Part shown: in pieces, positions 32,901 to 44,988 of the stretch
How positions within the stretch are numbered: position 1 is the first letter of the stretch
Layout of the letters: every line of letters starts with the position of its first letter
Assembly: GCA_910589415.1 (NCBI GenBank)
Contig: OU342630.1
Span: forward strand, 91,818,186-91,882,185
Direction of reading: 5' to 3'
Origin: Malachius bipustulatus
Taxonomy: Eukaryota; Arthropoda; Insecta; Coleoptera; Melyridae
DNA length: 64,000 nucleotides
Translations under genes and position numbers: made by a program
Notes under the pieces: generated by a model
Databases searched by the model: none
What the model saw: the letters and a program-made list of their open reading frames with translations, nothing else
What the model was told of the DNA's origin: nothing

Positions 32901-33084
32901 CAGGGTGTCTCATTTAAAAATCAACGTTGTTGCAATTTTTCCAAATAAGCGGCAACGTCGCAATGCCAAAAATATTTTAGATCGCTAGAGCAGAGCCAAT
33001 TATTCAAGTAACTAAATTTTCAGAAAAATCAAATGACTCGTTTCCCGTAAACGTCTAAGTAACCATCGACTGTGAATCACCCTG
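32901..33084. mobile_element. 184-bp TATA-flanked CAGGGTG MITE
   Basis: Starts CAGGGTGTCTCATTTAAAAA, ends AATCACCCTG, and is flanked on both sides by TATA. The interior is non-coding. The same left-end sequence recurs in the arms of the 44989-45500 inverted repeat. Confidence 0.65.
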
Positions 33085-34625
33085 TATAGCATAAACATTG
33101 GAAAATCATTTGGTATAAAGGGAATCTAAATTATTGACAAAATAGGTATTTGAATTGAAAAATCACACTGTCGTGTGATAAATTGGAAAAGAAATTAACA
33201 AATGACGAAATTAAAAGAAAAAGACTGTATTAAAGCAATAAGATTGTATAATATACAGGTGTATCTTTAAAATTGAAAAAAAAATAAAAAATTAAGCGAT
33301 ATTCCTTGGTTAAAAATAAACAAAAAAATTATGATTAATTGTGGCCAGAAATGCACCATTTTTGAGATACAGGGTCAAAGAAATAATATTTTTTCAGTTT
33401 TTTGACGAGAATGGCTTTATTAAAGTTGGAAAATCGCAATTTTTACTTGTTTATAATTCATAAAGTACTTATTTCAATCTCTAACTGTAAAAACTATTCT
33501 TATTGGATACTTTTAGACAAACTAAAAAAAACAAAGCTTGCGTCCTCTTTCGCCATTTTTCAATGTGCCTTCATCTTAGTAACATGTAATATCAACTCGT
33601 TATTTTGTATGTTGCCTATAATAGATTCCAAATTTCAGATTCCTAGATCAACTGGTAGTTGAACTTTTTCTAATAGGCGCTTTAATGGAATCATCCTGTA
33701 TGCTTGATCGCACGGCCAGATTCGAATGTCTGCACCACGGTGGTAGAAGTGTATCTTTTACCGTGGTCTGCACGCACACTTTTTAAACTAAGTAGTAAGT
33801 AGGTACGTATTTTCTTCCATACCTATGTATAAAATATTTTCAAATAATAAGTACCTAAGTATAACTATACTTATTTCATTAAATATTTAGTTTCTCTGTT
33901 GTATCTTATGTCTTTTAATACTAACCATAGCGTGTTATTATGACCTCGTAATACGTCGATTGTGGATAAAGTATATTTTTATATTTAGTTTATTAATTAT
34001 AATAACAAACATGAAACATTGTAATTATTAAAAAAAAAATTAATTAAGTAGGTACCTACTTATTTATTAAATCAGATTTGGAAAGAACTATATGCAATTA
34101 TTATATAAGATGTTAATAAGAAAAATTTAATAAGCCAAACGTATTATTGATCACGTGCACTGTCAATTATTAATTTTTTTGTAACAAAACGTACAGTGCG
34201 AGAATAAAAAGTCAGGAATAAATTCAATACAATAGAAGCTTTATGATTATTTATGTTTAGGAACAATGATTGAGTAATTATTTTGGAAAAGAAGAAAAAC
34301 AATGTGTTAATATGCATCGAAAATGATTAAAAATAAAATATAAAAAACAAATAAAACAAATCTATCAAAATTAGGGAAACTTACAAAATATTCATAAATA
34401 TACTTTATAAGTTATAAGGAGGTACCTATACTATTAAGGATTCATTTTAATTAGGTAATTTGACTATTATGATGCCGGTATTGTATTTTATTTACATTAT
34501 AAGAGTGGATATAAGATTATACGCAAATAAGGTCTTACCATATCCTGATAAAAGAAAACTTACCTGCAATGATTACACATTTAACTTTAGGATAGTTCAA
34601 ATTTTGCCAATAAAGAAAATTCTTT
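33085..34625. other. AT-rich intergenic DNA
   Basis: No gene supported. Includes a short CAGGTGT/CAGGGTC-rich stretch near 33256-33375 resembling further decayed MITE ends. Confidence 0.45.
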
Positions 34626-34629
34626 CAGT

Positions 34630-34915
34630 CCGTTCCCGTTCTCAACGAGAGATCGATGACACAGTGGCGTCCCTATCGTTCTTATCAGAGTTATACCTGG
34701 ATCCAAGCAACCCACAATAATTATCTCTTAAATTAGAAAACGGTGCCAACATGCCACGTGCAAACATGCCAGGCAACGCCGACACACTGACCTACTGACA
34801 AACACTAGCAGTAATTAGACGGGGGTAATTATACGAGTACAAGCGGCAATGAAACCGCTCGTTGTCAGATTGAGCAAGAAGGGCGACATCAGGGAGTGAG
34901 CATCGATATCTGATT
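34630..34915. other. GC-richer noncoding island
   Basis: Complex unique-looking sequence with paired words (aacatgccacgtgcaaacat, gcaacgccgacacactgacc), homeodomain-like CAGTAATTAGAC and GGGTAATTATACG, and a short inverted pair gagcggtttca/tgaaaccgctc-like block at 34850. Candidate enhancer by composition only. Confidence 0.3.
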
Positions 34916-35326
34916 TAAATGCAGAGTAAAATTTATTATTCAGTTATGGAGAATAATAATCAGTTACCTACCTAGTTCCATTTTTTGATAATATGAAATT
35001 TTTGAACCCCTTTATAATAATTAATTCAAGGTTTTACATGCAGTAAGATTTCCAACTCTTGCCTTAGAATTAAAGTCTAATTATTCCAAATTCGTTTTAA
35101 TATTGATATGGTCACAGTAATTGATTCCTATTTACTACTTAAAACCGTGAAAAGCACTATAACAATTTTTTACGTGAAACTGGACATAATATCTTTTTCT
35201 CGTAAAAAACTGGCAGAGATAATTAACTGAATCAAAAAAATCCTAACATTTATTAGACTCCAATAATTAATAAATGATCATTCAAGTGGTACTTGTTATA
35301 TTTTAAGAAATTTTCTTTCAAATTTA

Positions 35327-35581
35327 CAGTCTTTTGCTTTTGGTTTTCCTCTTTTGTCAATTACTTTTCCTTATTTGTCAAATGATTTTCTTAGTTTTCT
35401 ATCTATCAATGATTATAGTCATTGATTTATCAATCAATTTCCTTTTATGTCAAATCAGTTTCACTTTGTGTCAATTGCTTTTCCCATTTACGTACAGTGA
35501 CATTATAAGTAAGATTGGAAAAGCAATTGATATAAAAGGAATCTCATTTGACAAAAGAGGAAAACAAAAAGCAAAACACTG
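35327..35581. mobile_element. 255-bp inverted-repeat MITE, CAGTCTTTTGC ends
   Basis: The left end CAGTCTTTTGCTTTTGGTTT and the right end AAAACAAAAAGCAAAACACTG are inverted, with matching inner arms (cctcttttgtcaaatga and tcatttgacaaaagagg). TA lies at both borders. An 86-codon frame inside is only the T-rich arm read as Leu/Phe/Ser. TA target and CAGT ends suggest a Tc1/mariner- or pogo-type non-autonomous element (inference). Confidence 0.7.
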
Positions 35582-35589
35582 TAATCAGA

Positions 35590-36125
35590 TTTGAATGGCA
35601 TTTGTATGGCAGAATGTGATTTTATCAAACTATAATAGGAGTTACCAAAATCAATAATTAAAATATATAATTGGCAAAATAATTCTTTTACCTGTAAATT
35701 TATACTTATGTGCCTACCTATATACCTTATTAATATTATTGCGTTATATAAATTTGCACAATGATGTGTAAGTACCTTAATTAATTAAATCGTTTTTATA
35801 TCTCCGTTAATCTATCCATGTATGAAGTAAGTACCCGTTTCGCGTTTTATTATAGTAAACTAGCTCGTTATTGAGTTTTTATTACCATTTCATTTAATAA
35901 TTTCCAAAATTCTTATTTCTTTTGCCTTTCTATACTATCTATCCAGTCCTTTCTGTCTATTTAGTTGGACAAAATCGGATAAAGCTGAGGTGAATTTAGA
36001 ATTCTTGATCAATTTCAATTCTTATTAATTACCTTAAAAAATTTTACAAACATCTAAACGGTTTTGTTAATAAATTCAAAAAATCATTTAATGTATACAA
36101 ACCCTAAAATCATTTTTCCCATCTG
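35590..36125. other. AT-rich intergenic DNA
   Basis: No gene or delimitable repeat seen. Confidence 0.5.
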
Positions 36126-36129
36126 ACAT

Positions 36130-36440
36130 CACTGTCCTTCATCCTCCCCCATGCGGGTGACGTCGCCTCCGGCGGCCATCTTGCGCTTGCGTTTTCCTCT
36201 CTCCTGCCACCCTTATCCAGGATAAAGGCTCTCTTTCTCGAACCCCCGCCGACGGCGTGGGCGAGAGAGATAGCCTGCGATGGCACGCGTGCACACGTCG
36301 TGACGCTGAGAACGCGACGCCGGCATTCGCCTTCCCATCTTCCTTGAGGTCGCCTTCCTTACACTTCTCGGTCCCGAACCTTGTCCTTCCAGACGTTAAT
36401 GTCCTTAGTCGTCCTTGCAGTTCAGTTTCGGCTTCTTGAA
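36130..36440 (+). promoter_or_regulatory. CpG-rich island, candidate promoter
   Basis: One of the most GC- and CpG-dense stretches of the window (gtgacgtcgcctccggcggc, acccccgccgacggcgtggg, gcacgcgtgcacacgtcgtg). Near its end TCAGTT at 36422-36427 matches the insect initiator consensus. No TATA box lies about 30 nt upstream and no clear downstream promoter element was seen. A 60-codon frame has no recognisable domain. It could be a promoter with a noncoding first exon or a conserved regulatory block. Confidence 0.35.
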
Positions 36441-37763
36441 ACTTTCATTTACGTAGGTAGTTAGTTGTATTCTCCACTTTTAATTTTGCTTGTACCTAGA
36501 CTGGTTTAGATTTTAATTTTTCCGTGCATCAGAATATTATATTTCTCATAATTTTGTACTTCATTTAGTTGATTCATTCATATCTATAATAAGTACTTCT
36601 GAAAACTGCAGGCTATCCATAGCAAAAAGCTATCTATTCAATTTTTTTCTTCTCATTTTTTTAAATACTTGAGAAGTTTTTTTGTCTTCATTTAATTTTA
36701 TTTTATTGACTACATTATAGTATTGTCATTTTTCCACCAAGTAGGCGAGTAAGTGAAAGTTCCAGCCTCCTTCGATCTTCAGAATCTGCAAAAAGGTAAA
36801 GAGAAATTTTTATTTAATTTACTTAAACAAATAAAAATTTTAGCATGTTAATGTAAGTGTTTCAATTAATAATTTCAATGAAAGACAAGGTAAATATCGA
36901 AATAATTAAGATAACTCTTTTTAAACGTTTTTAAATAATAGTTCATTACCGATGTATCATATACTACCTACTTATTAGTGAATTCACCTATGACATAGGT
37001 AAGCCCATGCATTAACATATTATGGGCTTATAGGCCAGTAAAAAAGTCTTCAAAAGTCCTTATAATATTATAATAAATTAAGCCATTTTTGATAATATAA
37101 AATGGTAATCAAAGATATAAAAAATCTTTTAAATTATTGACATAGGTTATAGTACTCTTCGCTATAACGCATTGCTATATTCAATTAGCTATAACGGTCA
37201 TTAGTATATGTTAATATTTCACCGAATTGAACCAATTAATAATATACTTATCCCTGGTTAATTTCCATTCCCATCAAGGGTATATTTTCTAAATAAGGTT
37301 GACTTGTGTATTGCCAATGTTCGTTCATTAAAAATTGATGCAGATATAATTTTAAATATTTTGCTGAAAATAATTTGTATTGCAGGCAAATATAATTATT
37401 TTTTGTGATCTATTCGGATTAAATATTTTCAAAATATTTCGACTGCGCCAAAAATCGTTATCAACTTTGTTATTTTACCTGTAGGCACTTATAAAATCCG
37501 TTTCCTTACAGCCCGTTTGTAGATAAAAAAAAAATTGAATTTGTCGAAGAACTTTAACACTGTGTTTTTCGAAAACTAAAACTCCATAACGACCCATGTC
37601 TACAGGAATTTTTTCGCCTATTTTTGAATTTCCTACAGGCCCTTTAAGTTTCTAACACCTATTCATTACCTATAATAATTATTACATTTTAATTTTATAA
37701 GAAAATTTTATAAGAAAAGGTTTACCTATACCTAGATACTATTATTGGATATTTGATGACATA
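36441..37763. other. AT-rich intergenic DNA
   Basis: No gene supported in 1.3 kb. Scattered A/T runs and TACCTA words. Confidence 0.5.
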
Positions 37764-37912
37764 TGCCCGTATTCACAAACGATAATTTCCTAAATAATTA
37801 CGTAATCAATTATACCCATCTCACTCTATTGCAAAAAAACTGCATATCTCCATCTCACTCATTTAATTAATTACGTAATTATTTAGGAAATTATCGTTTG
37901 TGAATACGGGCA
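37764..37912. mobile_element. 149-bp palindromic MITE, copy A
   Basis: TGCCCGTATTCACAAACGAT at one end is perfectly inverted at the other. The arms of about 44 bp end in ATTACGTAAT around a ~60-bp centre (atacccatctcactctattg). Flanked by ATA on both sides, consistent with a 3-bp target duplication as made by PIF/Harbinger transposases. No coding capacity. Confidence 0.85.
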
Positions 37913-38860
37913 ATAGTATACCTATTATTTATAATACGGGATATTCTTTGTTCAAACTTATTAGATCCCTTATTTAAATAAATAAAGAAGGTGGCTGACC
38001 ATATACCTCTGTACATACATAAGAATGGACGCCGACCATATCTCAGGAACGACTCGTCGCACAGCTTTAGGGTAAAAAATTTTAGAAGGAAAGTGACCCC
38101 GAAAAATTGTTGGAAAATAATTTTGAGCTTCCAAAATTACCTCTAAGGGGCGTAACAGTCATGACAGAATGGAAAATGAGTTGTTTCGCATTATTTTTCA
38201 AAACTAGGATATATTCAAATCGAATTGCAAAATATTGTTTCTGATGGCTTTCTTCTGCTTGAATATTTAGCCATAGATTGCATAAATTGCAATAAATCGT
38301 CGAATTTGTAGATAGGTTATAAAAAAAGTCAACTCGCTTGAGGTAATTTTACACTTGTGTCAAATTGTCAAAAACCATGGGCTACTTAGATTACTTAACG
38401 CATCATAAGCGAAGTCAGATGAAACATAAATGTTTACGTCAGCAGTTGTTTTTTTAATTACCCTGTTTTGGGAATAATCTGAGACGAAAAAATATAAGTA
38501 AACTTCAGTTTTTACTGAAATATCCTGAAAAAATCTTAATACCTACTAGAGATTTCTTATTTTTTATTATTTATTTTTATTACCTATTAAAAAAAATTAA
38601 CATGAGTCGTATGAGCTATAACCATCTGATATTTCAACAATTTTCAAAGCCGACTAGATCCTAGAGTTTTCTCAGTCAAAATTTGTTTTTATTATGGCAG
38701 CCGCTTTGTATTTCATGACAATATATTCGGCATTCAACAAAATCAAGGATACCAGAAATGACGTCAAATTGAAAGAAAATTAAAAAAAATTTTTAGGCCG
38801 TATTTCCGTATTCGGGGAAAAAAAATTTCAAAGAATTATTATAATTATTAGCACACACTA
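37913..38860. other. AT-rich DNA with a GGCGGCC-family remnant
   Basis: About 38460-38770 shares words with the interior of 1463-2541 and with 45520-45940 and 58640-58990 (tcagtttttactgaaatatc, gccgactagatcc, tatggcagccgc). It is a degraded dispersed repeat. No gene seen. Confidence 0.45.
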
Positions 38861-38861
38861 G

Positions 38862-39319
38862 ATGATAATAATTATGAGTTCCAGTGACTTCCCGAGGGCG
38901 GTCTCACGACAAAAAATATTGACAAAAAATATACGCTACTGACTTTTTTAGAAATTTAATATTTTTGTTCTGGTATAAAGCAACTAATTTTTGTTTTTAG
39001 ATATTTTTCTATATCTACTTTATATTTGAGAAAAAAAAGTCGCTTCAATTTATGCCGAAAATTTATTTTAATAATAATTATTATTTTAGTGATTTTATTT
39101 TATATTTTTTTCGACATGCTTTGAGGCGGCTTTAATTTTTTTTCGGAAACCAAGTCAGATATAAAAAAAATATCAAAAAACAAAAAAGTTGTATTTTTAG
39201 CTGCTTAACCAGAACAAAAATATAAAATTTTTAAACAAGTCAGTGAAATATATTTCTTTGTCAATAATATTCGTGAGACTGTCCCCGGGACGCCACTGGA
39301 ACTAATAATTAGGTATCAT
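38862..39319. mobile_element. Foldback element with GTTCCAGTG/CACTGGAAC ends
   Basis: atgataataattatgagttc is inverted at the right end (gaactaataattaggtatca). Internal blocks (gcggtctcacga against tcgtgagactgtc, and tttttgttctggt against accagaacaaaaa) continue the palindrome. Its right half resembles the central part of the 40548-41318 element (gacgccactgga, gaaac.aag..agata). Non-coding. Confidence 0.6.
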
Positions 39320-39600
39320 TTATAAGTGTTAACTTTACGCCTTATCAAAACGAACAACGTTGCCACATGTATGTATCAATTAACATGAGAGTGAGCAAAG
39401 CATAATTATTATTTTGACAAAATTTGTTTGAAAATGCGGATGAATATCTTCCACTTTTTTGAAAAAATAAATAAGTAACGAAAATAGACAACAAAATTCA
39501 TTATAAAAAAGTCATTATACCAAATAAACTACAAATATAAATAATCTGACAGTAAAAATATAAAAAATATAAATGTAAATATAATATAAATATAGAAATA

Positions 39601-40064
39601 CAGGGTGTTAAGAAAATGACGGATCAACTCTTTAATAGGGGTCTCTCAGTAGAACAGGGGAAAAATAATTTTAAAAATTTTGGTCTTCAATTTGGTGTTA
39701 ATTGGTAACATCTTACTATCTTTGTTTTTCAATATTTGCAAAAACTACATAGATGACTTTACAGATAAAAAAATAAATAAATAAATAAAAATAAATAAAT
39801 AAAAAAAACTGTCAAAACAGAATCAGTAGGTACGGTTAGAACCATCTGACATTTTATTTTTCACGAGGGGCAACACAAATCATATAAAATTAAAAAGTAC
39901 AATATCAAATACCAGCAGTTATCGTGTTAAACAGTGGCAAATTTATTGCTCAATATTTTTCTTATATTTTTTAAAATGTAGCTCAAGATTTTTTTTCCCA
40001 TACTCTACTGAGTGTCCCCTACAATGTTACTAAAGAGTTTATCAGTCATTTTCTTAACACCCTG
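39601..40064. mobile_element. 464-bp CAGGGTG MITE
   Basis: CAGGGTGTTAAGAAAATGAC at the left is inverted at the right (GTCATTTTCTTAACACCCTG). The next blocks (aactctttaataggggtctc and gtcccctac...aaagagttt) also pair. TA lies at each border (AATA left, TATA right). No coding capacity. Confidence 0.8.
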
Positions 40065-40547
40065 TATAATAAAGGGTCAATACGCATTTATAGGTTGTTG
40101 TTAAAAAATGTGGCATGTAATTTTTCGAAATGTAAGCCCTTATTGGGAGAAAGCCTCGATGTATGGTGTCTTGAATAATGATGGCTTGTTGAATGTTCAG
40201 TTTTTTAGTCGATCGCTGCCTAAAATTATCCTGAAATTATTGTCAGGTCGTTTATTCAAGTTTAAGTTTATTTTTGTATACATGATTTTAGAGATGGTCG
40301 TTTGTTAAAAGCTTAAATAAGCTTAAAAAAGCTTAATAAAAAGGTTCAAGTCAAGTTATATGATCAGATTAAACATGTAGGTATCGACGTTGGCCTTAAA
40401 TTATTATTAAATTCCTAAATCTTCTCAAAATTTTCCTCTCAAAATCACTATACCTATCTAAACTAAAAGAGCAGCGTTCACGATTTTTTTCTTTTTCTAC
40501 CTACTACTTTCTGTATTTAAAAAAATAATTTGAATATTTCAATTATA

Positions 40548-41318
40548 CAGAGTGATTCAAAATTCAGTGCAAAGATTTTAAGGGCGTATTTACCAGCCAA
40601 AAATAAGAAGTTTTTTTCATATAATCGTATGTCCTAACTTGCTTTGTTTTCTAGATACAGGGGGGTAAAATTTTGAAAAAAAAATCGTTTTTTATCAATT
40701 TCTCAAAAACCTCTCAGCCGATTTAAATAAAATTTTATAAGCTCATTTGTTATCATAAGGGCCTTCCTTTGATGGGAATAACATGAATTTATCAATTTGA
40801 GTGGCGCCTTAGGGGGCTACCTGAATTATATTAAATGAATCTCAATAATCGATGTGAATTTATTACTTGTTTTAATAGGGCCTGGCACAGATTTTGATTT
40901 TTTTCTTGGAAACAAAGCTAGATACGAGTAAAGCTCAAGAGGCAAGAAAGTTACATTATTGACCGCTTAATCTAAAAAAAATATAAGTTGTCAAAAGAGC
41001 AGTGGCGTACCATAATTTTACCTATAAGTTTCAAGTAGGTAGCCCCCTGAGACGCCACTGGAATTAATAAATTTATGTTATTCCCATCAAAGGAAGTTCT
41101 TTATAACGACAAATAAGCCTACCAAATTTTATTCAAATCGGCTGAAAAGTTTTTAAGTAATTAATAAAAATCGATTTTTTTTCTCAAAATTTTACACCCT
41201 GTATCCAGAAAACGAAACAAGTTAGGACATCATACGATTATATGAAAAAATGTTCTTATTTTTGGCTGGTAAATACCTACGCCCTTGAAATCTTTGCACT
41301 GAATTTTGAATCACCCTG
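40548..41318. mobile_element. Composite foldback element, TATA-flanked
   Basis: CAGAGTGATTCAAAATTCAG at the left and CTGAATTTTGAATCACCCTG at the right are inverted and TATA flanks both. Arms of about 275 bp pair almost throughout (for example gtatgtcctaacttg against caagttaggacatcatac). The centre (about 40824-41035) with its gccactgga borders resembles the 38862-39319 foldback, as if one palindrome had captured the core of another. Confidence 0.8.
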
Positions 41319-41319
41319 T

Positions 41320-41805
41320 ATACCTACCTATCTACTCAAGAATGTTCAAATAATATCCTATTATATTTTTCTAATATAGATATCAATCATTAAATTATTA
41401 CTTTATTAATATGCGTAATTAATAACTTCGTCCAGGCAACACATATCTTCTGGAATTAAGAAATATCTAACACCGTTAATGTAGAAAATTTATCCATTTT
41501 TTAAATTAAATTCAAATTCAAAAATGTTTATTGCTTTTGAATAATTATTAGTTTAAATTGCTTTAATTATTTTTTGTACACAGCCGTGATCTCAACAATT
41601 AGGTATTATTAATTATGGATACAGCATTGTTTGTTTCAATAAAGTAATCCATCATTTGATTGAAAACCAAATAATCGCTTTCCGGGTAATGTGTATGTGC
41701 GGGGATGCGCTGTACCCATAGAAGATAAAAAATGTGAACCAATATATTCACTCAAGATTCCCTTATTAAGTGTAATTAAGCATTTTGAGTCTTGTGACTT
41801 CTTTC
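41320..41805. other. AT-rich intergenic DNA
   Basis: No gene or delimitable repeat seen. Confidence 0.5.
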
Positions 41806-41807
41806 TC

Positions 41808-42078
41808 GCGTCTTTTAATAGCTCTTGTTGGCGCGGATCGTCGTTTTCCTGACCCAGTTATCTTCGGAGGGCGTTGGTAATGGCGACCAATTAATAAGCG
41901 AGAAGGAAACTCAGTCATAGGGCGCTACGGTACTGAGACAATATACAATGTGGGGGCTAATTGTCGGCAGCAACGAGGGGTGCATTAAGCGGGTCAGGGT
42001 TGCGCTAATCATCCCTCGGCTATCCACCTCGCCAATCAGAACATCGCGTCGCGACGCTCGCATGGCACCGTATACGGA
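41808..42078. other. GC-richer noncoding island
   Basis: Dense complex sequence with homeodomain-type words embedded in CpG-containing DNA: ggcgaccaattaataagcg, gggggctaattgtcggc, ttgcgctaatcatccctcgg, plus gaacatcgcgtcgcgacgct. It has no open frame or repeat. This is the clearest candidate for a conserved developmental enhancer in the window, by composition and motifs only. Confidence 0.38.
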
Positions 42079-42439
42079 TGCCATTTAGATAATTTAGGTA
42101 CAGAACTTTGGCTGATTTGACTATACGTGTAGAATATTATCAGTATATTTTTTGTTTCTAAAGCGTTTAAATTTATTAATGACATACGTTTTTACTAAAA
42201 TAAAATTTAATTTAATTTAAAAAATAAAAACTCTAAATAGTTTCTATAAGTAGTTCAAAGATAAAAGAAAGGTGCAAATATACACCAACTGAGTTTTTAT
42301 GGTACCTAGCAGTTATTGCATGAACATGATATAATTTCTATAGGAAACTGAATCATAAAAAGTTCACCTGATCTTATTTACACAAGCAATAATATAACGT
42401 GCATGTATAACTGCAATTAGTATTCGAAATTGTTGTGAA

Positions 42440-42660
42440 TTACATGAATTGCCGGGCCAGTTATTGGCAAGAGTAGTTACACGTAGGTACACATGTTGCG
42501 TCCATTAGAGTCACGTATTCGTATCCATTCATTACCGTGACAGGTAATTTGGCAGATTTGCATGCCATGCGCAAGTTGCAGATGTCGCTTCGGGCGAAAA
42601 ATCGACTCAAAGTTTTAATGTGAGCCCACTGAAAGCTTATGCAGTCACTTGTCAACATGG
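42440..42660. other. Complex noncoding island
   Basis: A moderately GC-rich, non-repetitive block (gccgggccagttattggcaa, gtgacaggtaatttggcaga, gcatgccatgcgcaagttgc). A 65-codon minus-strand frame crosses it without recognisable features. Confidence 0.28.
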
Positions 42661-42664
42661 TGTA

Positions 42665-44180
42665 ATGTGTAACTCTTGAAAAAGGGACAGTTTTATTTTA
42701 TGCCTATAAACCGATTACCTTACTTACATGGTAGGTACGTATTTTTAATCTACACGAGTTCGTATAGGTACAGTATGTCCACGGATGTGGTTATGCATGC
42801 AGAGGAAAAACTTTCTATTTATTGTACGAAAAAAAGTCATTTTTTTGTAGAAGATTCTGATTCTCCAGAAACATTATAGAAACCACACCTATATAGATTC
42901 TCGCTTGGGCTTACAGGGTGTCATCTTAAAACGTAGAACATTTTACACTTTGCATCTTAGGGAAAAAAAAATTTCTTATAAAATATAATAAAGAGGAATC
43001 ACTCGGAAATAATTCTAGATTCGCATTTGTGTTTGTATTTGAGAAACAGCTTATTATTTAAATTTGGAGGTTTTTGTTATGAGTTACAGTCGTGTTAGAT
43101 AATAGATAAATAATTTTGTAAGACTTTAATAAAGTGTTTTGTATTAATATGTATCAATAAAGTGTGAGACCCGTATAACAGTATTCTGCTTATAAGACAC
43201 TTCTGAAACTACAATAAAATATGAGGGTGCTACAAGTAGTCAGAATTTTCTTTAAAAAAAATAAAAGAAAACGAAAGTTAAATATAAAACAAATATCAAA
43301 AATCAAGTTATTCTACGTATCTTCCACCCAAACCATCTCCATTATTCCGTTTTTATTTTTTAAAGAAACCGTCATTGACTTGGACTACGAATGGTCGCAG
43401 GTTGATTTACTACCTACTAACTAGACAGGGTGTATGGAAAGGACCAAGCCAACTAATCCATATTCTTCATCAAATCCAAAATGCTCACTTAGAGTTATTT
43501 TGTCTTACGAAAACTGTATATGCGCAGGCGTAGGTCGTCCATCCTGCCATAGTACATTCCGCGGTACTTTCTGACTTCCTGTTCCAGAGTATTTATTAGA
43601 GATTTTCACATACTTAAAGATGAATTTTTTGTAAAACTCCCAAATCTGTTCAACCCTTCGCGCAGTGACGCGTAGTTCCTAAAATTATTTTAAATGACAC
43701 AATTAAAAATAATACTTCATTTTAAGAGGCCATTTCTGCCCTGATGTCCCGAATAATATTAATCTGAAAAAATCTATCTATTTTTTTCTATTAAATAAAT
43801 TTAAATACAATTACCCGTTCATCGTTTAAGTCGATGAAAGGAAGTCCAATTTTTGTACAATCTTTCCTTACCAAATTTGAAAAAGTGTAAAGTTAAACTG
43901 TAACACGAGCAATTCCAAGGTCACAAGAAAATTCTATAAGTTAAACAAATGCTCAATTCGTGCGCCACCAACATCTATCAAAAATGATTCTGATGATGAA
44001 ATGGTATAATCTACCATCAATGTCAATATTAATAATCATTGATGTTGATATTAATATTAATAATCAAATCAATTAAAATTATAAGAGGCTTCTGTTTTTA
44101 GTAAAATATGGCAATTTATAAAAAAAATTTAAACATTAAAATCACGACCAATTTTATTGTATAAGTATAAAGTATAGCTA
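42665..44180. other. AT-rich intergenic DNA
   Basis: No gene supported. Isolated CAGGGTG ends at about 42914 and 43426 without detectable partners are probably remnants of the CAGGGTG MITE families. Confidence 0.45.
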
Positions 44181-44183
44181 TAG

Positions 44184-44387
44184 AAAATATTTTCGAAAAC
44201 TTTAAAAATTTTTATAATAATAGAAACGTTTCGGGGCCGATTGGTTTCTTGTTCACTCATAAAAACGTATAAAAATATTTTTAAGTTTTTTACATTTTTA
44301 TACATTTTTATAAGTGAACAAGAAACCAATCGGCCCCGAAACGTTTCTATTATTATAAAAATTTTTAGAGTTTTCGAAAACATTTTC
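44184..44387. mobile_element. 204-bp inverted-repeat element, GAAACGTTTCG family
   Basis: Arms of about 75 bp (44184-44258 and 44313-44387) are near-perfect inverted copies. They share cgaaaac, tttttataataatagaaacg, tttcggggccgattggtttc and ttgttcact. The A/T-rich centre is 54 bp. A one-arm relative lies at 8895-8961. The overlapping frames on both strands are mirror images of this palindrome, not genes. Confidence 0.8.
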
Positions 44388-44988
44388 TTTTTAATATCTC
44401 ATAATTGGATCAATGAGTTACATTGGGGTGAAGTTGGGTGTTTTTGTGCTGATTTGTAATATCAAAATAAATTTAGGATAGCTTTCGTCGTTGCTGACAT
44501 TTGCTGATCGAAACTCAAAATTCTATACAGGGTGATCAGTAACTCGCGCACTCCGAATACTGGGCGATATAGAGCCCATTAAAATTAAGGATATTCTGCA
44601 AAAAAAAATTGAATCCGACGGTTGGTTTTCAAGTTACAGAGTTTCCCTCATCCGAGTTTAAAGGTAATTTTTTCAATAACCGTGATAAAAATTAATGAAA
44701 TACTCAGTTTACTGTAATGTCTGGAACGCATACCATATAATTCATCAATTTTTTTTCTACAAAACATCTTTGCAGAGGAATTGAGAATGTTGGAAATTGA
44801 TGAAATACCTATAACACTGAACGAAATTTGAAGTTTGGCAACCGCCTAAACTCAACTGAGAATATAAAATATTCAAATGCCTTCGTTGCTATGGAAATGA
44901 AAATACTATAACAATACCATCTAACCCGAACTTATTCACATGTTCAGTGTAGTAGTGTTGCCACCTTTTTTTTACAAAAATGGTCATA

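Noticed and set aside
35334..35594. 86-residue hydrophobic protein
   Set aside because: It is the T-rich arm of an inverted-repeat MITE read as Leu/Phe/Ser.
44129..44459. Overlapping genes on both strands
   Set aside because: The two translations are mirror images of a 204-bp palindromic element.
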